From Gemmatimonadota bacterium (GTDB lineage Bacteria; Latescibacterota; UBA2968; GCA-2709665), in the NCBI GenBank assembly GCA_028874335.1, contig JAPPJY010000016.1, forward strand, positions 231,180-295,179: a stretch of DNA of 64,000 nt. The letters run 5' to 3'. Position numbers and translations under genes: made by a program. Under the pieces are notes generated by a model. The model was not told where the DNA came from. It was given only the letters and a program-made list of their open reading frames with translations, and made no database searches. The stretch's first letter is position 1. Each line of letters begins with the position of its first letter. Shown here piece after piece: positions 29,701 to 38,989 of this stretch.

Positions 29701-29917
29701 GAAGAACGGAGAGGGGTTGTTCTTGAGCGCGGCCGGGGAGGGGGCTCGCGCCGCCGGGTTCGCCCTTGGCGAGGTCGGGTGCTTCCTGCTGGGCAACCTG
29801 GACCGGTGGATGAAGGCCGGGGAGCGGATCGAGGCGCTGTTCTTCGTGCTGCCCACCACCAGCCTCGAGAAAGGAAAGTCAGGCGCGGTCTGGAGTGAGT
29901 TCGAAGCGCTGCCGTAG
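26750..29917 (+). CDS. GNAT acetyltransferase-like N-terminus fused to ~880-aa region (glycoside-active/Ig-like?)
   Basis: N-term AFIPHLNCHPDYHGKKHGKSALWGAMERAYETGYQRVDLYTWPGNLQAVPLYKKMGFMWRPDS (GNAT); remainder has beta-rich segments and a mutarotase-like C-terminus; 1055 aa uninterrupted. Confidence 0.65.
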   Translation: MEGPLLHKTRNLVEDWREGDARKLATLEMEAEAGWPGGGGWQTTAEEQERKIRESNLLGAIVTENEERIISLCTIRATPGQKAQAFIPHLNCHPDYHGKKHGKSALWGAMERAYETGYQRVDLYTWPGNLQAVPLYKKMGFMWRPDSSVHMENFTPAARRHPLAAAFFARHDWYETQVRELKPEEDVMTRGRVKVYEYLWRAPDGGLLRLVFDRQSWGIIEIENNDLTVSCSLPDEKLVAGVPHAVRWRIVNKKPQPARVYLAASGDPGIKVEKRKTMDVEDATEIEGTFVIDPNIQEKSREPKAAVLRTDLVIDGVGIELAAGIDVRQAVDVSVDAPRSVLTPGKPQEATLTLRSNLDEACTAKLRGMPVAGVDVNAGEREVALDPKGGAELTVPVTAPRAGLVAIDVETTATAEGRAVPVKIKRLDLLAVEPGGVAGCVGERNALLCGGGLMVNADLRSGEIYIFHSLRALRSRRLKLQTPSLGPPFAGGDLFQEKAEARVERDGVGVVLRLRSPSVTRPGVWLERSVLVGQGPLVRVLDTVVNGTSLPLDLSVSQSWWMQMGRTASLVVPGKHGVSRQAFGSGGRDLDDLRLSEEASDWPEGWFCVEKENGCVTGILWDRAERVSPGPWGSLRTRAVRVESGASRALDPVNAFVGDGNWQTVRSWWRTLFDSVPEVETAAASTRRPIECRIDPRPLIVAGEPVEATLRLNHVGRHKLDGKLILEASDGLRPDVKAVDVSALCEAEPVVRKVAFRSTARVRPGVEDIRVRFETEEAVYRFSEKALVLPANARPVSVSRQEKGRVIAVDNGILTVKVAPPFMGTVISLRRDGREYLNCPYPDAEPRAWMNPWYGGVSPEYDRLEDTLYKERFRYRVIERKGRQGLVWRGVRVHCRIAQEHARGQSIAWEYLLAPGADVLAIRVICRDELGIGADGDLGFGVWPAFAATPGTARFYNATEECVSTLAAPHWTSGGNWHWGGIVGKNGEGLFLSAAGEGARAAGFALGEVGCFLLGNLDRWMKAGERIEALFFVLPTTSLEKGKSGAVWSEFEALP

Positions 29918-29954
29918 GCGGGTCAATCAGGCGAACCCGCCAGGACACGAAAGA

Positions 29955-31358
29955 TCAGACGAGATCCCCAGTCTTGAAATACCTGTTCACTTTGTAACGG
30001 AAGAGGTATTGAGAGAGGAGGATGAGAGCCGTGCATCCGAGGATCTCTTGGATGTTTGTGAGACCAGTCCCCATTTCAAGCCATGAACCGCCTAATATCC
30101 CACCGCCAAACGCAAAAAGAAACCATAATGCCACAAACGAAATCAAACCTCGTCCGAATCGCAGAAGGATCCAGGAAAGGAATGGGCTGAATAGATACAT
30201 CAGGGTTAGAGGTCGGATAAATCCAGGGATGAATTCGAATGGCGTATCGTAGTCCGCGTAGAGCCACGCGAGGCATCCCGCAAGATAAAAAGCCAGTAGC
30301 ATTATTCCACAGAAGGCAGTGGTGTGTAAGAAACTACCCCAATACGCGAGTCTCGCCATCTGATGCCGGGAAAGCGGATAGAGCAAATTACCCTTGAGAA
30401 CCAGAGATCCAAGCATGAGATGGAAACAGATGAACATGGCGGGAAAGATCGATACGAGCACGGTCATGTTACTTATGGAGGATGGTTCGAAGACCGCCTG
30501 ATATATGTACTGTATCCCCATCTCGTGAGATTCCCGTTCGTATCCCTTATAATAAGCCATCGAGATTATACAGAGTACGGCAATGACCGATATTCCCACG
30601 GTTACTACCGGCCATCCTCCACGAACCCGACCGAGATTTTCGTATTCTCCCGCGCGAATCCAATTTAACAGGCCGGCAATTGGTCCCTTGAGTTTCCATT
30701 GACGCCTCGATTTTCCCTTCGTGGCTGTCAGTTCATTGGTGGAGACCAGCGAATCCCGGCGGGCTGGATTGACTGCGATATTTCTCAGGAGGAACAAAGC
30801 GGCGCCCAGCATGGTCATTAGGACACACAAAAGTGTCTGGGTACTGTAATAATCGACGATTCGATTGATCGAGAATCCGGCAACGATCAGAAGAGACAAT
30901 GTAAAGATAGCCGCTCGGTTTCCCCAGATGATGCGCAGAGTCGAAAAATTCGGTACTCGACCCCTGCCGCATGTCACTCCCATACTATACCAAAGGAGAG
31001 CGGACGTGAAGATCGGCAGGGTCGGTCCGGGACCGCCGAACGATCTGTAGACCCACGTTACGATAAAGGCCGTGGCGATTCCGGCCGCCAACAACGAATA
31101 GAAGAACCGTCTTCGCAGATTGGGTAGCGTCCATGATATCAGCGTGTGCTGAAGTTCACGCACGCCCTGGCCGAGGCCATCTCCAACCATGGCCGCGAAA
31201 AGAAAGCTGAGGAAATTCAGTCGGCCCGGTGTGGGTATACCGGGGACTGGTTGATCTGGATAGATAAACAGAAGAGTCGCGAAGGCATATCCATAGACGA
31301 AGACGAACAGAATCGTCACCCGGCGCCACAGCAGTCGGAAAAGCGAATAGAGCCACAT
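29955..31358 (-). CDS. Polytopic membrane protein, ABC permease-like, paralog 1
   Basis: MWLYSLFRLLWRRVTILFVFVYG...ELQHTLISWTLPNLRRRF...LLSQYLFRYKVNRYFKTGDLV; track ORF extends too far upstream. Confidence 0.65.
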   Translation of the reverse strand: MWLYSLFRLLWRRVTILFVFVYGYAFATLLFIYPDQPVPGIPTPGRLNFLSFLFAAMVGDGLGQGVRELQHTLISWTLPNLRRRFFYSLLAAGIATAFIVTWVYRSFGGPGPTLPIFTSALLWYSMGVTCGRGRVPNFSTLRIIWGNRAAIFTLSLLIVAGFSINRIVDYYSTQTLLCVLMTMLGAALFLLRNIAVNPARRDSLVSTNELTATKGKSRRQWKLKGPIAGLLNWIRAGEYENLGRVRGGWPVVTVGISVIAVLCIISMAYYKGYERESHEMGIQYIYQAVFEPSSISNMTVLVSIFPAMFICFHLMLGSLVLKGNLLYPLSRHQMARLAYWGSFLHTTAFCGIMLLAFYLAGCLAWLYADYDTPFEFIPGFIRPLTLMYLFSPFLSWILLRFGRGLISFVALWFLFAFGGGILGGSWLEMGTGLTNIQEILGCTALILLSQYLFRYKVNRYFKTGDLV

Positions 31359-31393
31359 GAAAAATCTCCCACAGGACAATGCCTCAACGCTAA

Positions 31394-32761
31394 TCAGACG
31401 AGATCGCCGCTGTTGAAATACCTGTTCACTTTGTAACGGAAGAGACCCTGGGAGAGGAGGATCAGACCGGCAACCGCAGCGGCCTCGTACAGCAGTGGGA
31501 TGCTCGAACTTGATCCGATCCAGAACCAGCCCACACCAAGGCCGAAAACGCCCAGGATGCAACACAAAAAGAGCACCAGAACGGCTGGATTCTGAGTAAA
31601 AAAGGAGCCATGTCGAAAGCGTATCCATTGAAAAACCGGGTTGGCGATAAACACCAACGCTAAGGGTCGCCTGAATCCAAACCAATTGTCCGGTTCCACA
31701 AATATCTCCAGTATAAGTATCGCCAGCATCATGATCCCACATATGCCCGCATTGTAAAGTAGGCAGCTTAAGTACGAGAGTTTCGCCAATTGGGCGCGGG
31801 AAAGCGGATAAAGCCAGCCCTTCTGCAGGAAAAGGGAACCATTTGCGCTGTACCCCAGCGCCAGCATCGCCGGAATGCCGGGGGCGAACATTTGGAGACC
31901 AATCAGGATGCCGAGTTCCTGGACATCCTTCAGGTATGGAATTGCAATCACGATTAACACCGCAATACAAGAGAATTTGACTGCTCCGCCCGCGCATCCT
32001 CCCCATTGTGTGCTGTAGTTTTCATATTCAGCGGCTCGAATCCAGGAGAAAATGCTCGTAACCGGATCGTTAGACGTCAGTCGACGCACAGGTGTTCTTC
32101 GTACGATTTTAGCCTCGTCCTCCGGGCACGATATTGGATCAAGCGATTTTTTCCTTGCGACGTTGACATTATGAAAACGAACGAAACAGAGCGTCGCACC
32201 TGCTAATGTCAGGAAAACACTGAAAACGGGACGATCACTGTAAAAATCAGCGATTCGGTTTATTGATAAAAAAGCCAGGACAAACACAGCGATACGGATA
32301 GCCCCGGCTACATATAGGCTCATGCGTCGATCCATATCGTCGCTGAGGAGCTTGACGCTGGTGACGATTCCGATACTGTACCATAAGAGGCCGGATGTAA
32401 AGGTCGGGATCCACGGCGCCGGACCTCCCATCCAACGGTATGCCTCTGTTGCAAGAAATGCGGTGATGGCGCCAACGAAGAGTACCGACCTGAGGAGATT
32501 CCGTCGGAGGTTGGGCAGTGTCCACGACAGCGGCGTATGTTGAATCTCGGCAGTGTTTTGACCAACCAAGAAAAGGCCGACAACCAATGGACTAATCAAC
32601 GTCAACAGGTTGACGCGCCAGGGTACGGAAATTCCATAGTCGGGTACATAAGTGGTCAGTACAGGCAATAGAACCGCCGATATACACATGCCCACGGAGA
32701 ACACTTGGGCAAGCAATGCTCTTCGCCAGAGCAATCGGAAAAATGCGCTGAAACCGATCAT
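31394..32761 (-). CDS. Polytopic membrane protein, ABC permease-like, paralog 2
   Basis: MIGFSAFFRLLWRRALLAQVFSV...EIQHTPLSWTLPNLRRNL...LLSQGLFRYKVNRYFNSGDLV. Confidence 0.65.
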   Translation of the reverse strand: MIGFSAFFRLLWRRALLAQVFSVGMCISAVLLPVLTTYVPDYGISVPWRVNLLTLISPLVVGLFLVGQNTAEIQHTPLSWTLPNLRRNLLRSVLFVGAITAFLATEAYRWMGGPAPWIPTFTSGLLWYSIGIVTSVKLLSDDMDRRMSLYVAGAIRIAVFVLAFLSINRIADFYSDRPVFSVFLTLAGATLCFVRFHNVNVARKKSLDPISCPEDEAKIVRRTPVRRLTSNDPVTSIFSWIRAAEYENYSTQWGGCAGGAVKFSCIAVLIVIAIPYLKDVQELGILIGLQMFAPGIPAMLALGYSANGSLFLQKGWLYPLSRAQLAKLSYLSCLLYNAGICGIMMLAILILEIFVEPDNWFGFRRPLALVFIANPVFQWIRFRHGSFFTQNPAVLVLFLCCILGVFGLGVGWFWIGSSSSIPLLYEAAAVAGLILLSQGLFRYKVNRYFNSGDLV

Positions 32762-32794
32762 CTTGTCACCCGTTGAACGACGCCGACACGCCAA

Positions 32795-34135
32795 TCAGAC
32801 GAGATCGCCGCTGTTGAAATGTCTCCGGAATTTGCAACGAAAGAGGTACTGGGAAAGCAGGATAAGACCTGCAACCGCAGAGGCTTCGTAGGCGAAAGAG
32901 ATGCAGCAGCCAAACTCGAGCCAGGTCGTACACAGGACCGAATAGCCAATTAGGAAGAGCGCTAGGATGACGTATGAAGAAACCTTGAAATCTTCGTTCC
33001 GAAAGCGCACCCATTGGATGACCGGATTGCAGATGAACATCAGCAGGACAGGACGTACGAGGTCTGTTCCAGCGAAAATTCCGGTGAGGCCTTCAAGCAG
33101 AAAATACCCAAGTATCCAGGACCCGCAAAAGAGAGCGTTATATATAAGGGCACTCCAGAAAGCGAGTCTCGCCAACTGTGGTCTCGAGAGTGGGTAGAGC
33201 TGTCCTTTTTGTACGTATAGAGATTGTTGTAGCATGACGAGTCCCAAGCCCAGGGACGCACCAACAACTCCATGTACGTGAGAGTGACCGAAAACCCGAT
33301 AGATTATCGCCAGGGCAACCAGCATGCCAACCGAGTACAGCAACGTCCACCCAAACCACCCGATCCGGACCGTACCGTAGTTCTCGTATACGGCGGCCCG
33401 GACCCAGTCGTCCAGACCGGTGAGGGGAGCTGCTCGATTCCATCTCTGCCTGGAGTCTCGCCTTGCGGCCATTCTGGCCGTCTGGTAAGGTCCAAACGTG
33501 AACCGATGGAACAACGGCATCGAAACAAGCGATTTTCCCCTGGCGACTTTGGTAGCGAAGCTGCGTCTCAGATATAGTATCGCGACAAACGGCGTAACAA
33601 GCGTAAATAAGGCCGGTTGGGCCACGTAAAGATCCGTGATTCTGTTGGTCGAGAGGATGCCGAAAACAAAAATCAGAATCGCGAAGTAGAAGACGGAGGA
33701 CTTCCGGTACCGGAGCGATCGGGCATCGACGAATTCGTAGGTCCCGAACGGAAACGCCAGGCTGTACCAAAGGAAACACGAGGCGAGAATCGGGATTGCG
33801 GGGGCAAAGCCGCCCATCCAATAGTAGGCCCAGGTTGTCAGGGCGGCGAGTCCGATTCCCGTGATACATACCGAGGAAGAGAGCAGCCTGCTAAGTCGAG
33901 GAAGCGACCAGGAAATGGGCGTGTGCTGGAGCTCGCCCACACTCTGGCCGACAGCGATGCCGGCGATCGATGGGAGAGCCATTGTGACCAGAATGAGGCG
34001 TCCCGGTTCAGACAGGATGTCAAGTTTCGCACCCATAATCCAGAGCGCCAGCAGTGTTATTCCGGCGAAAATCACATAGAATGCAAGGATCGCCGGACGC
34101 CATAGCAGGCGGTACAGCGCGTAGATTGCGATCAT
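32795..34135 (-). CDS. Polytopic membrane protein, ABC permease-like, paralog 3
   Basis: MIAIYALYRLLWRPAILAFYVIF...ELQHTPISWSLPRLSRLL...LLSQYLFRCKFRRHFNSGDLV; start overlaps upstream ABC ATPase stop (ATGA). Confidence 0.65.
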   Translation of the reverse strand: MIAIYALYRLLWRPAILAFYVIFAGITLLALWIMGAKLDILSEPGRLILVTMALPSIAGIAVGQSVGELQHTPISWSLPRLSRLLSSSVCITGIGLAALTTWAYYWMGGFAPAIPILASCFLWYSLAFPFGTYEFVDARSLRYRKSSVFYFAILIFVFGILSTNRITDLYVAQPALFTLVTPFVAILYLRRSFATKVARGKSLVSMPLFHRFTFGPYQTARMAARRDSRQRWNRAAPLTGLDDWVRAAVYENYGTVRIGWFGWTLLYSVGMLVALAIIYRVFGHSHVHGVVGASLGLGLVMLQQSLYVQKGQLYPLSRPQLARLAFWSALIYNALFCGSWILGYFLLEGLTGIFAGTDLVRPVLLMFICNPVIQWVRFRNEDFKVSSYVILALFLIGYSVLCTTWLEFGCCISFAYEASAVAGLILLSQYLFRCKFRRHFNSGDLV

Positions 34136-35016
34136 TCGGTCTCCTGCAATAGCAACGGGAACATCTGCTCCAGGTTCAGCGGGCTGCCGGACACGTCCAC
34201 GCCGTATTTCGCCTTGAACGCGTCCAGGTTGTCGGAAGCGCCGTTAACGAGCAGGCGGGCCTGGCGGCTGTCCCCCTCATGGGATACGACGAATTTCTCT
34301 TCAAATTGCGAGGGGAGCCTGCCATCCGTGGCCGTTACCCGCCATTCGGCGAAGCGTTCCTGGAGGTCGTCCAACGACGCATCCGCCCTGATCCGGCCCC
34401 GGTCGAGACAGATCACTCGGTTGATGACCTTTTCGATGTCGTGCAGGACGTGTGACGAAATGACGATCGTGTTTGCGTCCTGCTGAAGGAGTTCAAGGAG
34501 GAATTTCAGGAACTGCTCGCGCGTGATGGGGTCCAAGCCGCTGACGGGCTCGTCCAGAATAAGCAGGTCCGGGCGGTGACAGACGGCCAGAATGATGCCC
34601 AGCTTCTGGGCGTTCCCCGGAGAGAGGGTCCCGACTCGGGCCGAGGACTCCAGTTCCAGTTCGTCCAGCAGGCGCTCCTCCAGGTCCCGGTCCCAGTGTT
34701 TGTAAAAGGTGGAGACATAGCGCAGTTGCTGCTCCACCTTCATCCATTCCAGGAACCGGTTCTCCTGGTGCACCACGCCGATGCGGGAGAGTTCATCCGG
34801 ACCCAGTTTGTCGCTGGGGCAACCAAGGGTGGTGCATTTCCCGCTGGTCGGCAGATACAGGCCGATGACGTGCCGGAGCATCGTGGTCTTCCCGCTACCG
34901 TTTCTGCCGATGAGACCGACGACAGCCGGCTTCGGGACGGATACACTGACGTCGTCCAGCGCGGTAACGTCGCCGAAGGACTTGGTGAGATTCTTGACTT
35001 CGAACGCGGATTCCAT
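34132..35016 (-). CDS. ABC transporter ATP-binding protein (YtrB-like)
   Basis: MESAFEVKNLTKSFGDVTALDDVSVSV; GLIGRNGSGKTTMLRHVIG Walker A; LSPGNAQKLG signature; LLILDEPVSGLDP Walker B. Confidence 0.9.
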   Translation of the reverse strand: MESAFEVKNLTKSFGDVTALDDVSVSVPKPAVVGLIGRNGSGKTTMLRHVIGLYLPTSGKCTTLGCPSDKLGPDELSRIGVVHQENRFLEWMKVEQQLRYVSTFYKHWDRDLEERLLDELELESSARVGTLSPGNAQKLGIILAVCHRPDLLILDEPVSGLDPITREQFLKFLLELLQQDANTIVISSHVLHDIEKVINRVICLDRGRIRADASLDDLQERFAEWRVTATDGRLPSQFEEKFVVSHEGDSRQARLLVNGASDNLDAFKAKYGVDVSGSPLNLEQMFPLLLQETE

Positions 35017-35017
35017 A

Positions 35018-35410
35018 TTATGGCTCCTCCTGATTGCCGGCATCGTCCAGCATCCGGCCGAAGATTTCCAGGGCCCGGGACTTTTCGATGCCAAGCTGTC
35101 TTGCGATGGCCGCGACGGGCGCGAGGCTCTGCCGGAGCCGGTTGAGCTTGTGGACTTCGACCATTTCCGGCTCCAGGTCACTGACGGTCAACGGACGTCC
35201 GCGGCGCCGTTCCACAATGCCCTCGGCCTCCAGGTACCCGTAGGCCTTGCTGACGGTCATCGGGTTGACGCCGAGTTGCGCGGAGAGCGAGCGCGTGGCC
35301 GGCAGCTTCTCTCCAGGCTTCAACAGGCCGCTGGCGATATGGAACTTGATCTGGTCCATCAACTGCCGGTAGACCGGCACGCCGCTGTGGTGATCGATTG
35401 CGATCAGCAC
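35018..35410 (-). CDS. GntR family transcriptional regulator (YtrA-like)
   Basis: MLIAIDHHSGVPVYRQLMDQIKFHIASGLLKPGEKLPATRSLSAQLGVNPMTVSKAYGYLEAEGIVERRRGR. Confidence 0.9.
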   Translation of the reverse strand: MLIAIDHHSGVPVYRQLMDQIKFHIASGLLKPGEKLPATRSLSAQLGVNPMTVSKAYGYLEAEGIVERRRGRPLTVSDLEPEMVEVHKLNRLRQSLAPVAAIARQLGIEKSRALEIFGRMLDDAGNQEEP

Positions 35411-35515
35411 GGTGGATTCTCCCGTGTGTATTAGTGTATTACTATCAATATACAGTATGGCAGTGTGAATGTCAAATATATTTCTCTAAGAAACCCCAAA
35501 ACCGAGGAGCGTACA

Positions 35516-36628
35516 ATGAAGATGACGTCGATGGACCTGTGGACCGTGGGGGTGCCGAGTCTTCCGGGGCGCGTGAACAGCCCGGAATGGGTCCCGGATG
35601 TCGGATGGGACGTGGTACCCAAGCATATCCTCCGGATCAACACGGATACCGAGCATTACGGGCTTGGAGAGACCGGTCGCGGCGTGCCCATAGAGGACGT
35701 ACGCGCGGGGGCGGCCATGGTATTGGGACGGGATCCCGAGGCGGTGACGCTGCAGAATATCTACGAGCCTCGAACCGACGGTACGGAGACGATGCTGGAC
35801 GTGGGCACGGGTCCCGCGTATCACGCGCTCGAGATGGCGGTCTTCGACCTGGTGGGCCGTGCGCGCGGGATTCCCGTACATGCACTGATGGGCGGTGCGG
35901 TGCGCGACCGGGTGCGCGCGGACTACTGGATGGGGTCCCAGACACCCGAAGACGGAAAGCGGACCGTCGCGCGGGCGCTCGAGCACGGCTTCAAGGGCAT
36001 CAAGATCAAGTGCAAGATCGAGGAGCCGATGGTGGAACGGCTGCGGGCGATCCGGGACGTGGCGGGTCCGGATTTCAAGGTCACGGTGGACCCGAACGAG
36101 CGGTTTCGCACGGCGGCGCAGACGATCGAGCTCGCGCGTGAACTCGAGGTCCTGGGCAACGTGGAAGTATTCGAAGACCCGATTCCAAAGTCGGACCTGG
36201 AGGGCTACGTCGCGATTTACGAGGCCACCGATATTCCGATTGCGATGCACCTCGGAAGCGGTTCGGACGTCATCCGGGCGGTGAAGGCCGGCGTGGTGGA
36301 CTGCGTGAACCTGGGCGGGAGCATGGTGGGCTTCGCGAAGAGCGCTGCCGTCGCGGAAGCGGCCGGGCTGCGCTGCTGGCACGGTTCCGGCGTCGACCTG
36401 GGAATTATGGAGGCTTCGTTCGTGCACGCGATATCTGTCGTGCCGAACTGCACGATGGCGTCGGACATCGTTGGAAGCTGGGTTCGGGAGCACGGCCTGA
36501 TCAGCGAGCCGAGGGTCTTCGAGGACGGATTCACGCCAGTCTCCATGTCGCCGGGCCTTGGATGCGAACTCGATATGGCTGCGGTTGAACGGTACAGTCG
36601 CGCCTTCGAGACCGTTCAGGCGCCGTAG
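35516..36628 (+). CDS. Enolase superfamily (mandelate racemase/muconate lactonizing) enzyme
   Basis: MKMTSMDLWTVGVPSLPGRVNSPEW; HGFKGIKIKCKIEEP; VTVDPNERF; VEVFEDPIPKSDLEGY. Confidence 0.82.
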   Translation: MKMTSMDLWTVGVPSLPGRVNSPEWVPDVGWDVVPKHILRINTDTEHYGLGETGRGVPIEDVRAGAAMVLGRDPEAVTLQNIYEPRTDGTETMLDVGTGPAYHALEMAVFDLVGRARGIPVHALMGGAVRDRVRADYWMGSQTPEDGKRTVARALEHGFKGIKIKCKIEEPMVERLRAIRDVAGPDFKVTVDPNERFRTAAQTIELARELEVLGNVEVFEDPIPKSDLEGYVAIYEATDIPIAMHLGSGSDVIRAVKAGVVDCVNLGGSMVGFAKSAAVAEAAGLRCWHGSGVDLGIMEASFVHAISVVPNCTMASDIVGSWVREHGLISEPRVFEDGFTPVSMSPGLGCELDMAAVERYSRAFETVQAP

Positions 36629-36694
36629 CGTCTCCGGTATGACGTGTGCTTGCGTCGCGAAACAGAAAATCCCGCCGGGTTTTCGGAGATACGG

Positions 36695-38806
36695 ATGATT
36701 GCATTGATATTGAGCGGCCTGCTGTGGTTGACGACACCGGCGCAAGCCGCGTCTGACGTCCCCTCGAAGGTTGATTCCCTGATTCAGGCATCCGCTGACA
36801 CGTCGCTTGGGATGGACGAACGCAGGGACCTCCTGAAGGAGGCGACGAAACTCGACCGGACAGGGAAGGCCCTGCACGCGCTGGCGCGATTGCGTCTGGA
36901 AAAAGGTACGACCTATTCGCGCCAGCAGGCGAGATCCCTGCTGACGCGGGCGCTGGAACGGGAACCCGAGAATGGGGACTATGTCGCGACCTTCGCGGAG
37001 CTGCTCTGGCGAACGGGGCCGAGGTCCGGTTCCTACAAGAGAGCGCGGGAAGCCATCTCACTCGACCCGAGAAATGTCCGCGCGTACTACTGGGCGGGAC
37101 GGTTCGTGGTCTGGTCGTGGGAAATGACGTTCTTCACGCGCGAGGAAGCAGTGGACGCGATGCGTGTGGCAGGGGACGGAGACGTGACGACCGGGCGCAC
37201 GTTCGCGCAGCGCGGTTACGCGGACATGGACGTGGACGTGGGGATCGACTATCTGAGCCACGCCCTGTGGCTGGATGCGGACCACTGGTCCTCCCGCGTG
37301 CATCTCGGGCTGGCATATTATATGGCTCGGATGCCTGACGAGCTGATTTCCCTCTTTCAGGACGATATCGAACGCAATCCGGGCCGCGCGGACGCCTACT
37401 TCTTCATGGGGCTCGGTTATCAGGCGAAGGGCGACCCCGAAGCCGCGTACCGCGCATACGTGAACGGTCTGGCTCGTTTGTCCGACCGGCAACGCCGCTT
37501 CATGCAATCGGTCTTCCTGATGCGTGACAAGAAATCGTGGAAGAACGAGGAACCCCCGCCGGACGAGGAAGCGATCCGGAAATTCTGGTTCGGGAAGGAC
37601 CCGCTGTATCTGAGCGAGATCAACGAGAGGATGCTGGAGCAGTGCCGTCGCGTGGCTCTCGCGAATCTGCGTTTCGGAGACCCCATCAACGGGTACGCCG
37701 GGTGGGAAACCGACCGGGGACAGGCCTACATCCGGTACGGCGATCCGGTGGCGCGGCACATGACGCCGGCGGACATCGATATGGGCCTGACGAAAACCCT
37801 TGAGGAAGAACAGCGGATGAGGAGGGGGCCATCCGGGGCCATCTTCGAATTCCACCCCCGAAAGGACACGTGGACGTATGATGGGTTCGAGGTGTCGTTC
37901 CTGAATACGAATTCCTGGGACTCGTGGCGGTTCGGCGAGTCGAAGCTGGGCGGTCAAACGCTGACTTTCAGCGAACTGGTGGCGTCGGTCCCGGATTTCT
38001 ATCGCTATCCCTATCAGTACAGCGTGCCGTTTCAGATCGCGCAGTTCCGGCGCGACGGCGGCAGGACGAGCGTGGAAGTGTATTATGCGCTTTCCGGGGA
38101 TCAGGTCACGCATGAAGAGGTCGGTCCCGGCGTCCGGGCGGTGGACGTGGTGCAGGCGCTGTTCCTGTTCGATACAGCCTGGGATACGCTGCGGAGCGAG
38201 GTCGGCCGTGTACGGCGGATGCCCTGGCTGCACTACGTATCGACCAAACGCGGATACCTGATTGCGAGCGAGCAGTTGACGCTGACGCCCGGGGATTATT
38301 ACCTGGCCGGGGAGGCGGAGGACCAGCCGAGCAAGAAGGTGGGGACGTTCAGGGAACCGTTGGAGGTGAGGCGGTTCAACCCTGATTCGCTGGAGATCAG
38401 CAGCCTGCTGATGGCGCGCCGGATCGTGGAACGTGATGAATGGCCGGTGGAACGCGGCAGGTATATCGTGCTGCCCAACCCATTGCATGAGTGCTCACGC
38501 GATGGAAGCGCATGGTTTTATTTCGAGGTGTACAACCTGGCGCGGGATACGTTCGGCGCCACGCATTACAGGATCGGCTATCAGACGCAGGTGATTCCGG
38601 AGAAGCGGCGGCTGGAGGACCCGGAGCCGGTGTGGACGACGGCGGTGTCCTACACGTACCGGGGCGTCCGGGACTGGGAACCCCGGTATCTCCGGGTCGA
38701 CATGGACGGTACGTCGCCGGGATTGCGCACGTTCCGGGTGGTCGTCGACGACTTGTTGGCCGGCACCGAGGCCGAGTCCACGACACGTTTTCGCGTAAGG
38801 TGGTAG
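36695..38806 (+). CDS. TPR / GWxTD-domain secreted protein
   Basis: MIALILSGLLWLTTPAQA signal; FGKDPLYLSEINERMLEQCRRVALANLRFGDPINGYAGWETDRGQAYIRYGDP; FYFEVYNLARDTFGATHYRIGYQTQ. Confidence 0.85.
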   Translation: MIALILSGLLWLTTPAQAASDVPSKVDSLIQASADTSLGMDERRDLLKEATKLDRTGKALHALARLRLEKGTTYSRQQARSLLTRALEREPENGDYVATFAELLWRTGPRSGSYKRAREAISLDPRNVRAYYWAGRFVVWSWEMTFFTREEAVDAMRVAGDGDVTTGRTFAQRGYADMDVDVGIDYLSHALWLDADHWSSRVHLGLAYYMARMPDELISLFQDDIERNPGRADAYFFMGLGYQAKGDPEAAYRAYVNGLARLSDRQRRFMQSVFLMRDKKSWKNEEPPPDEEAIRKFWFGKDPLYLSEINERMLEQCRRVALANLRFGDPINGYAGWETDRGQAYIRYGDPVARHMTPADIDMGLTKTLEEEQRMRRGPSGAIFEFHPRKDTWTYDGFEVSFLNTNSWDSWRFGESKLGGQTLTFSELVASVPDFYRYPYQYSVPFQIAQFRRDGGRTSVEVYYALSGDQVTHEEVGPGVRAVDVVQALFLFDTAWDTLRSEVGRVRRMPWLHYVSTKRGYLIASEQLTLTPGDYYLAGEAEDQPSKKVGTFREPLEVRRFNPDSLEISSLLMARRIVERDEWPVERGRYIVLPNPLHECSRDGSAWFYFEVYNLARDTFGATHYRIGYQTQVIPEKRRLEDPEPVWTTAVSYTYRGVRDWEPRYLRVDMDGTSPGLRTFRVVVDDLLAGTEAESTTRFRVRW

Positions 38807-38989
38807 CCTGCGGAGAACCCGTCCGCCGGGGCAAAGAAGACGTCAACGCCAGGGGAACCATTCCCTCCTCCGGCGGGTCTACAATATGACACGGAATCCG
38901 CTGAGGACTTCCCGGAACAGGCTGACGCTCGCGCTGGCGTCCGGCGCTTTGACGGTTGACTCTCGTCGCCCGATCAACTGGAAATCCTG

